From NCBI GenBank assembly GCA_002450165.1, contig DJYQ01000012.1, forward strand, positions 77,300 to 113,446: 36,147 nucleotides of DNA, in the 5' to 3' direction. Shown in pieces: positions 7,786 to 15,934 of this stretch; the stretch's first letter is position 1, and each line of letters starts with the position of its first letter. The notes beneath the pieces are model-generated. The model had not been told where the DNA came from and did not search any database. It was given only the letters and a program-made list of their open reading frames with translations. The stretch comes from Prevotellaceae bacterium UBA6974 (GTDB lineage Bacteria > Bacteroidota > Bacteroidia > Bacteroidales > Bacteroidaceae). Made by a program: the position numbers and the translations under genes.

Positions 7786-8306
7786 TATAGCCAGTATATG
7801 GATTCGGGACCCATGTTGAACAGTAGATCTGCGATGCTGAGGTCTGCAATGAAGCCGTGGCGTGGTGCAAAGAGCTGGTAATAGTCTTCCTGCCGGATGT
7901 CGTTTATGTCCTGCATGCTTGCAGTATCTATGTTGAGCAGTCGCATGACGGTGTTATGCAGGTCAGTGTTGAAATCTGCAAGTTTTTCCCAATTGTGCTG
8001 CTGGTAGAAAGGGCGGAAATCCTCTTCATAGTAGTCAAAGTACGGTGTCTGTCGATAGCTGCTGGCAAGTGCGTTCCAGTGGCGGTGCCGCCAGTTGCCG
8101 TGCTCTGATATTAGTATCTCGCCTACTGGGGTAGTCTTGTGCGGATTGATGACTGGTATGCTGAGTGTGAGGGCACCGTTGGGTGAGTCTATACGACAGC
8201 TGTTCATCCCTTGCCCCCGGTGGAAGGGGACCGAGAAATCAAAGGCTGCCCCGCTTCGGAGCAGCCTTTGATAGTATCTGATTGAACCTAAATAGGCAGT
8301 TGTCAT
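7785..8306 (-). CDS. WbqC-like family protein
   Basis: This 173-aa protein matches the WbqC family: an N-terminal Tyr-rich segment (SIRYYQRLL), a middle LSIPVINP with INPHKTT, then W-rich HRHWNALASSYRQTPYF. WbqC proteins are found in O-antigen or glycan gene clusters and as lone genes in Bacteroidetes; their biochemical activity is not well defined. The gene lies 3 bases after ompA and overlaps the next gene by one base, so it is the middle of a three-gene operon. A 13-bp-stem hairpin lies within codons 13-23 and may limit expression. Confidence 0.85.
   Translation of the reverse strand: MTTAYLGSIRYYQRLLRSGAAFDFSVPFHRGQGMNSCRIDSPNGALTLSIPVINPHKTTPVGEILISEHGNWRHRHWNALASSYRQTPYFDYYEEDFRPFYQQHNWEKLADFNTDLHNTVMRLLNIDTASMQDINDIRQEDYYQLFAPRHGFIADLSIADLLFNMGPESIYWL
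8240..8270 (-). terminator. Strong hairpin just after ompA, inside the 5' part of wbqC (attenuator or mRNA-end stabiliser)
   Basis: The outer arms CAAAGGCTGC and GCAGCCTTTG are perfectly complementary, and three further inner pairs (one G-U) give a 13-bp stem with a 5-base loop. Only a weak T run follows on the minus strand, so full termination is not expected. It starts 40 bases after the ompA stop. It could trim or protect the ompA mRNA 3' end and reduce wbqC-rluA expression. Confidence 0.5.
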
Positions 8307-8309
8307 GTT

Positions 8310-9476
8310 TTACTGAACCTGATAGCGAACCTCCTCGGTGCGGAACTTCTTGGTAACTACCTTCTCCTTTTCTGTGTAGATGCCATGACCGGTGATGATG
8401 CTTACACGGTTCTTGTCGTTCTCAGCATAAGGCTGAACGGTATCGCCCTTCCACTCGATGTTCTTAATAATATTGGGGTCAACACCTTTCTCGATGAGGG
8501 CTTGCTTGGTCTTCTCGGCACGCAGCTTGGAGTACTTCATGTTCAGTTTTGGCTTTCCTGTACCCTTGTCGGCATAGGCCGTAATGGTAATCTCTCCATT
8601 CTTGACGCCCTTCAGGAATTCGGCTACAGCAGAAATCTGCTCCTGTTCCGAAGTAACGTCTGACTTTCTGATGGCGAAGAAGATTTCCTTCTTTATGTCG
8701 CGGTCGGCTGTTACGTCCTTGTATTCAACATCGTCGTACCAGATGGTGTCGATGCGTGTTGCCCAGACTTCCTCAACCTTGGGTTCTACGGGCTTCTTTT
8801 TATAGCCGAACTTGTAGGCCACACCTGCCTGTACCGTGATGCTCCAATCGTCCTTGTTGCTGAGTTTGCTGTTGTAGCTGTCGCTCAGACTGTTGGCAGA
8901 TACTTCGAGGTTTACGCTCCAGTGTTTCGAAAGGTTGACGTCCAGCATACCGCCAATGCGTGCGTTGTGGCTGAGCTTGGTTCCGTCCCAGCAGTTGTTC
9001 AGTACGGAACTGTACATACCCTTCCAGAAATTGGCATCATTGTTGCGCCATGCCGTGTTGAGACCGATACCGCCAATCAGGTAAAAATTAACGGGATAAT
9101 AGTTCTTCTTGCCAAACATCGTCACCATGTTGAGCATCAGGTCCAAATTGGTCGTTATGTAGTTGTAGTAGTATTTGACCATTGTCCTGCTTGCATTTTC
9201 ACCTGTGTAGAATCCGCCCTTGTTCCACGCTCCGTTGACATGCAGGCGGGCGCCTACTACCGGTGTGAAGAATGCACCGAAACTGATACTGGCAGTCGGA
9301 TTTATCAATTTCCAGTTGTTTACGTTTGTGATGGTGTTTTGTATTCCACCCTGGATGCCGACGAACATATGAGGTGTCGGCTTGTAGTCTTTTTTGTCAT
9401 CAGTTTCCTGTGCCGTTGCTACGGACGCGCTGCACAGGAGCAACAGGGAGGCAACGAGAAAATGGATGTGTTTCAT
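8310..9476 (-). CDS. OmpA-family outer membrane protein
   Basis: This 388-aa protein starts with a signal peptide (MKHIHFLVASLLLLCSASVATAQ). A beta-barrel region with alternating aromatic strands covers about residues 35-240. The C-terminal OmpA-like peptidoglycan-binding domain (about 265-370) contains YSKLRAEKTKQALIEKGV and DKNRVSI, the usual helix and NDRVE-like end. Such proteins anchor the outer membrane to peptidoglycan and are often abundant in Bacteroidales. It is the first gene of the ompA-wbqC-rluA operon and has the best promoter match on this strand (9514-9545). Confidence 0.9.
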   Translation of the reverse strand: MKHIHFLVASLLLLCSASVATAQETDDKKDYKPTPHMFVGIQGGIQNTITNVNNWKLINPTASISFGAFFTPVVGARLHVNGAWNKGGFYTGENASRTMVKYYYNYITTNLDLMLNMVTMFGKKNYYPVNFYLIGGIGLNTAWRNNDANFWKGMYSSVLNNCWDGTKLSHNARIGGMLDVNLSKHWSVNLEVSANSLSDSYNSKLSNKDDWSITVQAGVAYKFGYKKKPVEPKVEEVWATRIDTIWYDDVEYKDVTADRDIKKEIFFAIRKSDVTSEQEQISAVAEFLKGVKNGEITITAYADKGTGKPKLNMKYSKLRAEKTKQALIEKGVDPNIIKNIEWKGDTVQPYAENDKNRVSIITGHGIYTEKEKVVTKKFRTEEVRYQVQ

Positions 9477-9513
9477 AATTGTCGTTATTTAGGATTTGTA
9501 AACATATTCGCAA

Positions 9514-9545
9514 CAAAAATAAGGTTTTTTAGGAATGCAACCAAA
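9514..9545 (-). promoter_or_regulatory. Promoter of the ompA-like operon
   Basis: On the minus strand, TTTG (9545-9542) is followed after 20 bases by TATTTTTG (9521-9514). This fits the Bacteroidetes -33/-7 arrangement. The -7 box is about 38 bases before the ATG at 9476. Confidence 0.6.
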
Positions 9546-9627
9546 CGAAATTGCAAAATTTTGGTACTTGTAATATTAATAAATTGTAAAAATGGTGCGC
9601 AAAGAGGTGTCTTTTATGAAAAAAGAG

Positions 9628-9635
9628 TATCTTTG
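9628..9635 (+). promoter_or_regulatory. -7 box for the acetyltransferase-parE-coaD operon
   Basis: TATCTTTG fits TAnnTTTG and sits 35 bases before the ATG at 9671. It overlaps the GTG that would start the longer reading frame, which argues for the 9671 start. A -33 element is not clear. Confidence 0.5.
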
Positions 9636-9670
9636 TGGGGTTAAATTGCGTGTTTATACGTGTTGGTTCG

Positions 9671-10819
9671 ATGTCTGAAGTTGTAATCAGGGCCGTTGAG
9701 GGCAAGAAGGATATGAGGCGCTTTGTGCGGTTCAATTACGAGTTGTACAAGGATTGTCCTTATGCTGTGCCAGATTTGCTTGAGGATACATTGGTGGGAT
9801 TTAACCCACAAAAGAATCCTGCATTTGATTTTTGCGAGGCCAAGTGGTTCGTTGCCGAAAGGGACGGCAAGATGGTCGGACGTGTCGTTGCGATATTGAA
9901 TAAGCGTGCCAACGATACTTGGGGTTGCAGGATTGTGCGTTTCGGATGGATCGACTTTATTGACGACCGCGAGGTTTCGTCCGCTTTGATAAAGGCGGTC
10001 GAGGATTGGGGACGTGAACGGGGGATGGACACGATAGTAGGTCCCTTGGGCTTTTCGGACCTGGACCCTGAGGGTATGCTGTTCGAAGGGTACGACAAGA
10101 TGGGGACCATGCCTACAATCTATAATCATGCCTACTACAACGACCACATGGAAGCACTTGGATTTCAGGAGGATGCCGTGTGGGTGGACCGTACCATATA
10201 TGTGCCCAAGAATGGACATGAGGCTAACCAGCAGAAGTTTTTCCGTGTAGCAAAACTGGTAAAGGAGCGTTATGGATTCAGTGTGCGCAAGTTCAGGAAC
10301 AAGAAAGAGCTGTACGAGAGCGGCTTCATCAAGCGTGTTTTTGATATAATCAATACCTCGTACAAAGATCTGTACGGCTTCAGCGAAATGTCGCAAAGGC
10401 AGATTGATACCTACGCCCAGATGTATTTGCCTTATATGAACTTGGATCTGGTATCAGTGGTTGTGAACAAGGAAGGCGACCCGATAGCAGTCGGAATCTG
10501 TATGCCGGATTTGTCTCGTGCCATACAGAAGGCGAAGGCCAAGTTGTTTCCGTTTGGATGGTGGCACCTGCTCAAGGCTCTGTATTGCCGTAACGATGTG
10601 TTGCTGCTATTGCTTATAGGAACGCTTCCCGAGTATCAGGATAGCGGTTGCGTGAGCCTGATTTTTGCTGATATCATCCCCAAGGCCCAGCGTATGGGCT
10701 TCAATACGGCAGAATGCTGTCCGCAGTTGGAAACCAATACAAAGGCGCTGAGTGTGTGGCGTAATCTGGATTCGGTTGTTTGCAAGAGGCGTCATACGTG
10801 GAGAAAGAAGATAGGGTAG
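9671..10819 (+). CDS. GNAT-fold N-acetyltransferase family protein
   Basis: The 382-aa form from the ATG at 9671 (MSEVVIRAVEGKKDM) is preferred over the GTG at 9635, because the promoter box overlaps that GTG. The protein belongs to a large conserved Bacteroidetes family annotated as GNAT acetyltransferase. It has an N-terminal acceptor-domain-like segment (KDMRRFVRFNYELYKD), a conserved GPLGFSDLDPEGML motif, and a C-terminal GNAT-like part (LIGTLPEYQDSGC, then FNTAECCPQLETN). The substrate is unknown. It is the first gene of a five-gene operon and ends 23 bases before the parE start. Confidence 0.75.
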   Translation: MSEVVIRAVEGKKDMRRFVRFNYELYKDCPYAVPDLLEDTLVGFNPQKNPAFDFCEAKWFVAERDGKMVGRVVAILNKRANDTWGCRIVRFGWIDFIDDREVSSALIKAVEDWGRERGMDTIVGPLGFSDLDPEGMLFEGYDKMGTMPTIYNHAYYNDHMEALGFQEDAVWVDRTIYVPKNGHEANQQKFFRVAKLVKERYGFSVRKFRNKKELYESGFIKRVFDIINTSYKDLYGFSEMSQRQIDTYAQMYLPYMNLDLVSVVVNKEGDPIAVGICMPDLSRAIQKAKAKLFPFGWWHLLKALYCRNDVLLLLLIGTLPEYQDSGCVSLIFADIIPKAQRMGFNTAECCPQLETNTKALSVWRNLDSVVCKRRHTWRKKIG

Positions 10820-10842
10820 TCTAAAAAGGAAAATTTTGCAGT

Positions 10843-12825
10843 TTGGAGGAACAGAATAATACAGTCAATTATGACGAGGGGAATATCCGGCACCTGTCGG
10901 ATATGGAGCACGTGAGAACTCGCCCGGGTATGTACATAGGTCGCCTGGGTGACGGTTCGCAGGCCGAGGATGGTATCTATGTGCTGCTCAAAGAGGTCAT
11001 AGATAACAGTATTGACGAGTTCAAGATGAATGCAGGCAAGCGTATCGAGGTTACGATAGACGAAAACCTGCGTGCATCGATTCGGGATTATGGACGCGGT
11101 ATTCCGCTGGGTAAGCTGGTCGAGGCAGTTTCGATGCTTAATACTGGCGGAAAGTATGATTCCAAGGCTTTTAAAAAGAGCGTCGGCCTGAACGGAGTCG
11201 GCTTGAAGGCTGTAAACGCATTGAGTTCACGCTTCGAGGCTCACTCGTATCGTGACGGTCAGGTACGGCGTACCTCGTTCGAGAAAGGAATACTCAAGGA
11301 TGATGTGACCGAGGCGACACAGGACGAGAACGGTACATACATATTCTTTGAGCCGGATTCCACACTGTTCAAGCACTACAAGTTCCGAAGTGAGTTTGTC
11401 GAGACGATGCTGAGAAACTATACGTATCTGAATACGGGTCTTACCATAATGTTCAACGGTCGCCGTATTCTGTCGCGTGACGGATTGAGCGATTTGCTGA
11501 ACGACCGCATGGATTACGATGCCTTGTATCCGATATGCCACCTGCGCGGCGATGATATCGAAATAGCATTCACTCACACCAAGCAAAACGGCGAGGAATA
11601 CTATTCGTTCGTCAATGGTCAGCATACCACTTTGGGTGGTACGCATCAGGCGGCATTCAAGAAATATATTGCCGAGGTTATCAAGGAATATTCGGGTAAG
11701 AACTACGAGTATTGTGACATACGTAACGGTATGGTTGCAGCCATCAGCATCAACATTCAGGAGCCTTTGTTCGAGAGCCAGACAAAGGTCAAACTCGGTT
11801 CCTTGAGCACAGCTCCCGAAGGCGGTATATCCATTGATAAGTTCATTGGTGACTTTGTCAAGGTCAATGTAGATAATTTCCTGCACAAGAATACTGATAT
11901 CGCTGACATCATACTGCAGAAAGTCCAGGAGAGCGAAAAGGTGCGCAAGGAGATGGCTGGTGTGGCAAAAAAAGCTCGCGAGATGAGCAAGAAAGCCAAT
12001 CTGCACAATCGCAAGTTGCGCGACTGCCGCGTGCATCTTAATGACGCCAAAGGCACTCAGCAGGAGGAATCCTGTATTTTCATCACCGAGGGTGACAGTG
12101 CCAGCGGCTCTATAACAAAGAGCCGTGACGTGAATACCCAGGCCGTATTCTCGCTCAGGGGCAAGCCCCTCAACTGCTTTGGCATGACCAAGAAAGTATG
12201 CTACGAGAACGAGGAGTTCAACCTGCTACAGGCTGCGCTCAATATCGAAGACGGATTGGACGGGCTTAGATATAACAAGGTGATTGTGGCTACCGATGCC
12301 GATGTGGACGGAATGCATATCCGTCTGCTTATGATTACATTCTTCCTGCAGTTCTTCCCCGAGTTGATAAAGAAGGGGCATGTGTATATCCTGCAGACTC
12401 CGCTGTTCCGTGTCCGCAATCGCCGTAGCAAGGTGGGAAAGAAGAAAATAGAGGAGATTGAGACAGAACTGCGAGCCTATGACAATGCTGAGGAAAGCTT
12501 GGTTCAACAGCGACGTCACGTCACTTTTGGCAACGATTTCATTACACAGTACTGCTACAGCGAGGAGGAACGTATCCAGGCTATTGATGACCTGGGTTCG
12601 GAACCCGAGATAACCCGGTTCAAGGGTTTGGGTGAAATCAGCCCGGACGAGTTCCGTAATTTCATTGGTTCGGACATACGCCTCGAACAGGTTACGCTTA
12701 CCAAGGGTGATCAGGTTGCCGAGCTTCTTGAATACTACATGGGCAAGAACACTATGGAGCGTCAGAACTTTATTATCAACAATCTAGTTATCGAGGAGGA
12801 CCTGGCTGAGGAGGAAGAAGTATGA
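10843..12825 (+). CDS. parE: DNA topoisomerase IV subunit B (TTG start)
   Basis: This 660-aa type IIA topoisomerase ATPase subunit has GHKL motifs EVIDNSIDEF, DYGRGIP and GLNGVGLKAVNAL, then the TOPRIM motifs EGDSASGS and DADVDGMH. SASGSITKSRD with RGKPLNCFG favours ParE over GyrB (which has SAGGSAKQGRD). It relaxes and decatenates DNA together with ParC, which is not in this window. The only in-frame start after the stop at 10822 that keeps the conserved N-terminus is TTG at 10843, preceded by AAAAGGA about 12 bases upstream. The first in-frame ATG (10903) would remove residues before the conserved RTRPGMYIG. The stop overlaps the coaD ATG (ATGA). Confidence 0.9.
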   Translation: MEEQNNTVNYDEGNIRHLSDMEHVRTRPGMYIGRLGDGSQAEDGIYVLLKEVIDNSIDEFKMNAGKRIEVTIDENLRASIRDYGRGIPLGKLVEAVSMLNTGGKYDSKAFKKSVGLNGVGLKAVNALSSRFEAHSYRDGQVRRTSFEKGILKDDVTEATQDENGTYIFFEPDSTLFKHYKFRSEFVETMLRNYTYLNTGLTIMFNGRRILSRDGLSDLLNDRMDYDALYPICHLRGDDIEIAFTHTKQNGEEYYSFVNGQHTTLGGTHQAAFKKYIAEVIKEYSGKNYEYCDIRNGMVAAISINIQEPLFESQTKVKLGSLSTAPEGGISIDKFIGDFVKVNVDNFLHKNTDIADIILQKVQESEKVRKEMAGVAKKAREMSKKANLHNRKLRDCRVHLNDAKGTQQEESCIFITEGDSASGSITKSRDVNTQAVFSLRGKPLNCFGMTKKVCYENEEFNLLQAALNIEDGLDGLRYNKVIVATDADVDGMHIRLLMITFFLQFFPELIKKGHVYILQTPLFRVRNRRSKVGKKKIEEIETELRAYDNAEESLVQQRRHVTFGNDFITQYCYSEEERIQAIDDLGSEPEITRFKGLGEISPDEFRNFIGSDIRLEQVTLTKGDQVAELLEYYMGKNTMERQNFIINNLVIEEDLAEEEEV

Positions 12826-13280
12826 AGACCGTTGTATTTCCTGGTTCTTTCGATCCTTTTACATTGGGGCATGCCAACCTTGTAGGGCGGGCACTGAATA
12901 TTTTCGACCAGGTCATTATCGCCGTCGGATATAATGTTGCCAAGCCAGGCTGGATACCTGTAGATGAGCGTGTACGTGCCGTACGGGAGCTGTACCGGGA
13001 CGAACCGTGTGTCAAGGTTATGCCGTACGATAGTCTTACGGTAGATTTTGTGAAGGAAAACAATGCCGGATTCATACTGCGTGGTGTGCGTACTATACAG
13101 GATTACGAATATGAGCAGCAGATGGCCGATACGAACAGAATGTTGGATGGTGTCGAGACAGTTGTGTTGTTTGCCGACAATACACTGGGCAGTATATCCA
13201 GCAGCATAGTACGTGAGCTACATCATTTCGGGCGTGACATTACACAGTTCCTGCCACAAGGTCTCAAATACAATATTTAG
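12822..13280 (+). CDS. coaD: Phosphopantetheine adenylyltransferase
   Basis: This 152-aa protein has the nucleotidyltransferase motif FPGSFDPFTLGH at the N-terminus and ISSSIVREL near the C-terminus. RGVRTIQDYEYEQQMA is also diagnostic. It transfers AMP from ATP to 4'-phosphopantetheine to give dephospho-CoA, the fourth step of CoA synthesis, in the cytoplasm. The start codon overlaps the parE stop by 4 bases. The length is normal for the family. Confidence 0.97.
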   Translation: MKTVVFPGSFDPFTLGHANLVGRALNIFDQVIIAVGYNVAKPGWIPVDERVRAVRELYRDEPCVKVMPYDSLTVDFVKENNAGFILRGVRTIQDYEYEQQMADTNRMLDGVETVVLFADNTLGSISSSIVRELHHFGRDITQFLPQGLKYNI

Positions 13281-13292
13281 AATATATTTACG

Positions 13293-14858
13293 ATGAAAAG
13301 GCTATATTTTCTGATTCTCGCTATCTGTACTGCAACGCAGTTGCATGCCCAGAATGCATTTGACAAGGATTTTAGGAAATTGGCCCTGTCGCTTGCCTAT
13401 ATACAGAGCTATTATGTTGATAAGGTGGAAGGAAACAAGGTTGTCGAGGATGCCATTGTAGGCATGCTCGAGAAGCTTGATCCGCATTCGTCCTACACCA
13501 ATGCCCAGGAAACGCAGAAGGTCAACGAGCCCCTGTTGGGCAGTTTTGACGGTATCGGCATACAATTCAACATGCTGGAGGATACCGTTGTCGTAATCCA
13601 GGCCGTACCCAAGGGCCCGTCGGCACGTGCAGGAATATTGCCGGGTGACCGAATTATCTCGGTTGCAGATACCGTAATTGCCGGAGTAAAGATGTCCAAG
13701 GAGGAAATAATGCGCCGCCTGCGTGGACCGCGTGAATCAATTGCTCATCTTGGAGTCAGGCGCGAAGGTATAAGCGAGACAATACATATTGATGTATGCC
13801 GTGGCAAGATTCCAATCAACAGCGTGGATGCCGCATATATGGTGACGGACGACATAGGTCTGATACGTTTCAATAATTTTGCCCAGAATACTCACGACGA
13901 ACTTGTTGCAGCAATAGAAACATTACGTGAGCAGGGTATGAGGAATCTGATACTGGACCTTACGCAGAACGGGGGGGGCTATCTGCAGGCAGCAGCCGAG
14001 GTATGCAGCGAGTTTATTCCCAAGGGTGAGCTTGTCGTATATACCCAGGGACGTGTAATTCCCCGTCAGGATTACTACAGTACAGGCGGAAATGCCTTCC
14101 AGAAAGGCAAACTGGTTGTTATGATTGATGAATTGAGTGCTTCAGCAGCTGAGATATTTGCAGGTGCCATCCAGGATCATGACCGCGGTACGATAATAGG
14201 ACGCCGCTCTTTCGGCAAGGGTTTGGTCCAGCAGCCATATTTCCTTCCCGACCACAGCATGATCAGGTTGACCGTGGCCAAATACTACACTCCTACAGGA
14301 CGTTGTATCCAGAAACCTTATGTCAAGGGTAGGAAACAGGATTACAACATGGACTTCATAAACCGTCTTAACCGCGGCGAGCTGACAAACGCCGACAGCA
14401 TTCACCTCCCCGATTCGCTCCGTTATACAACACTCAACAGGCATCGCACCGTATATGGCGGCGGGGGTATCATGCCGGATTATTTCATTCCTTTGGATAC
14501 ATTGCTCGTTCCCAGGATGTTCAGACAGATTACAGCCAAGAATATTTTGGCGAACACCAATATGCGCTTTATGGACAAGCACCGCCACGAACTGGAGCAA
14601 CAGTACACGTCCTTTGACGAGTTCCGGAAGAACTACCAGATTCCTGACGATGTAATAAAAGGTATATTTGCCGAGGCCGAAAAGCAGAACATAAAGGCGG
14701 CAAACGAGCAGGATCGTAAGGACAGTGAGGCCCGCATACGCATGATAATGAAGGCACTTGTTGCACGTGATTTGTGGGATATGAGCGAGTATTTCGCAAT
14801 CGTCTATGAGAAGGACGAGATGGTTCGCAAGGCCGTCGATATACTGTCCGGCAGGTAA
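13293..14858 (+). CDS. S41 family C-terminal processing protease (CtpA-like)
   Basis: This 521-aa protein has a signal peptide (MKRLYFLILAICTATQLHAQ), then an N-terminal helical region, a PDZ domain (about 85-160, with GPSARAGILPGDRI), and the S41 protease core. A Ser282/Ser284 pair sits in ELSASAAEIFAGA and the catalytic Lys in RRSFGKGLVQ. CTP proteases trim the C-termini of periplasmic proteins. The gene follows coaD after 12 bases, and its stop shares one base with the ybeY ATG (TAATG). A G8 run at 13971-13978 encodes the conserved Gly-Gly-Gly of QNGGGY. Confidence 0.93.
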   Translation: MKRLYFLILAICTATQLHAQNAFDKDFRKLALSLAYIQSYYVDKVEGNKVVEDAIVGMLEKLDPHSSYTNAQETQKVNEPLLGSFDGIGIQFNMLEDTVVVIQAVPKGPSARAGILPGDRIISVADTVIAGVKMSKEEIMRRLRGPRESIAHLGVRREGISETIHIDVCRGKIPINSVDAAYMVTDDIGLIRFNNFAQNTHDELVAAIETLREQGMRNLILDLTQNGGGYLQAAAEVCSEFIPKGELVVYTQGRVIPRQDYYSTGGNAFQKGKLVVMIDELSASAAEIFAGAIQDHDRGTIIGRRSFGKGLVQQPYFLPDHSMIRLTVAKYYTPTGRCIQKPYVKGRKQDYNMDFINRLNRGELTNADSIHLPDSLRYTTLNRHRTVYGGGGIMPDYFIPLDTLLVPRMFRQITAKNILANTNMRFMDKHRHELEQQYTSFDEFRKNYQIPDDVIKGIFAEAEKQNIKAANEQDRKDSEARIRMIMKALVARDLWDMSEYFAIVYEKDEMVRKAVDILSGR

Positions 14859-15271
14859 TGATTACCTATAATTCCATAAATGTTGTAATCCCTGATATTG
14901 ACCGTCAGGCAGTCACATCGTGGATTTCCCAGGTAGCTTCCGGCTATGGAAAGAAAGTCGGGGACATCAACTACATCTTTGTTGACGACGGGGAGATACT
15001 GCGTATCAACCGCCAGTTTATCAACCACGACTATTATACCGATCACATAGGCTTTGATTATACGCAGGGAAACATCCTGTCGGGGGATACATATATTTCG
15101 GTGGATACTGTCAGGACCAATGCCCTGTTGTTCCACAAATCCTATCAGGATGAACTGCATCGGGTTATGATACACAGCGTCCTGCACCTATGCGGGCTGA
15201 AGGATAAAACTACCGGCGAACGTCTTGTAATGGAAAAGGCCGAGGATGCCGCCTTGGCACTTTTGGGTTAG
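14858..15271 (+). CDS. ybeY: Endoribonuclease YbeY (rRNA maturation)
   Basis: This 137-aa protein contains the metal site HSVLHLCGLKD (His106, His110, Asp116). The family's third ligand is usually His, as in E. coli HGxLHxxGYDH; here Asp116 takes that place, which I believe is common in Bacteroidetes. NRQFINHDYYTDHIGFDY matches the conserved middle motif. YbeY is a metal-dependent RNase used in 16S rRNA 3' maturation and ribosome quality control. It overlaps ctpA by one base and is the last gene of the operon. Its 3' end overlaps queC tail to tail by 4 bases. Confidence 0.93.
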   Translation: MITYNSINVVIPDIDRQAVTSWISQVASGYGKKVGDINYIFVDDGEILRINRQFINHDYYTDHIGFDYTQGNILSGDTYISVDTVRTNALLFHKSYQDELHRVMIHSVLHLCGLKDKTTGERLVMEKAEDAALALLG

Positions 15272-15921
15272 TCCAGATATTCGGTATTATCCTCTATACC
15301 GGCTTCTGCCAGAGCTTCCTTCCTCTCAATGCAAGTGCCGCATTTACCACAATGAACCTTGCCTCCCTTGTAGCAGCTCCACGTTTCCGAGTAATCCAGA
15401 CCCAGTTTTTTTCCATGCCGTGCAATATCCGTTTTTGTGATATTTGTATAGGGGGCAAATATCTGCACCTTGGTATCTGTTCCTGTGGTCATCGCCTGCG
15501 ACATCGCAAGTATAAACTCCTCGCGGCAGTCAGGATATATGGTGTGGTCGCCGCCATGATTGGCAATCATAACAAATCCCAGCCCATTACTCTCGGCCAT
15601 GCCGCATGCAATGCTCAGCATGATGCCGTTACGGAAAGGAACAACGGTGCTGGCCATGTTTTCCGACGTATAATGACCTTCGGGAATGGCGTCCCCACCT
15701 TGTAGCAGACTGCTGGTGAAATACCTGTGCATGAAATCCAGCGGAATAATAATATGCCGTATTCCCAGACGTTGGCAATGAAGGCGCGCACACGCTATCT
15801 CGTTTTCTGCATGATTGCTGCCATAGTCAAATGTCAGAGCCAGTGCAATACGTTCCCTGTATTCGTACAGCATGGTAACCGAATCCATGCCGCCACTCAG
15901 TATAATCAATGCATCTTTCAT
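15268..15921 (-). CDS. queC: 7-cyano-7-deazaguanine (preQ0) synthase
   Basis: This 217-aa protein has the PP-loop SGGMDS (residues 9-14) and a C-terminal zinc site in which an upstream Cys (WSCYKGG) is followed by CGKCGTC. It converts 7-carboxy-7-deazaguanine to preQ0 with ATP and ammonia, in queuosine synthesis. It lies 13 bases downstream of lepB and is the last gene of the dapB-lepB-queC operon. No other queuosine genes are in the window. Confidence 0.96.
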   Translation of the reverse strand: MKDALIILSGGMDSVTMLYEYRERIALALTFDYGSNHAENEIACARLHCQRLGIRHIIIPLDFMHRYFTSSLLQGGDAIPEGHYTSENMASTVVPFRNGIMLSIACGMAESNGLGFVMIANHGGDHTIYPDCREEFILAMSQAMTTGTDTKVQIFAPYTNITKTDIARHGKKLGLDYSETWSCYKGGKVHCGKCGTCIERKEALAEAGIEDNTEYLD

Positions 15922-15934
15922 TGCTGTATGGATG

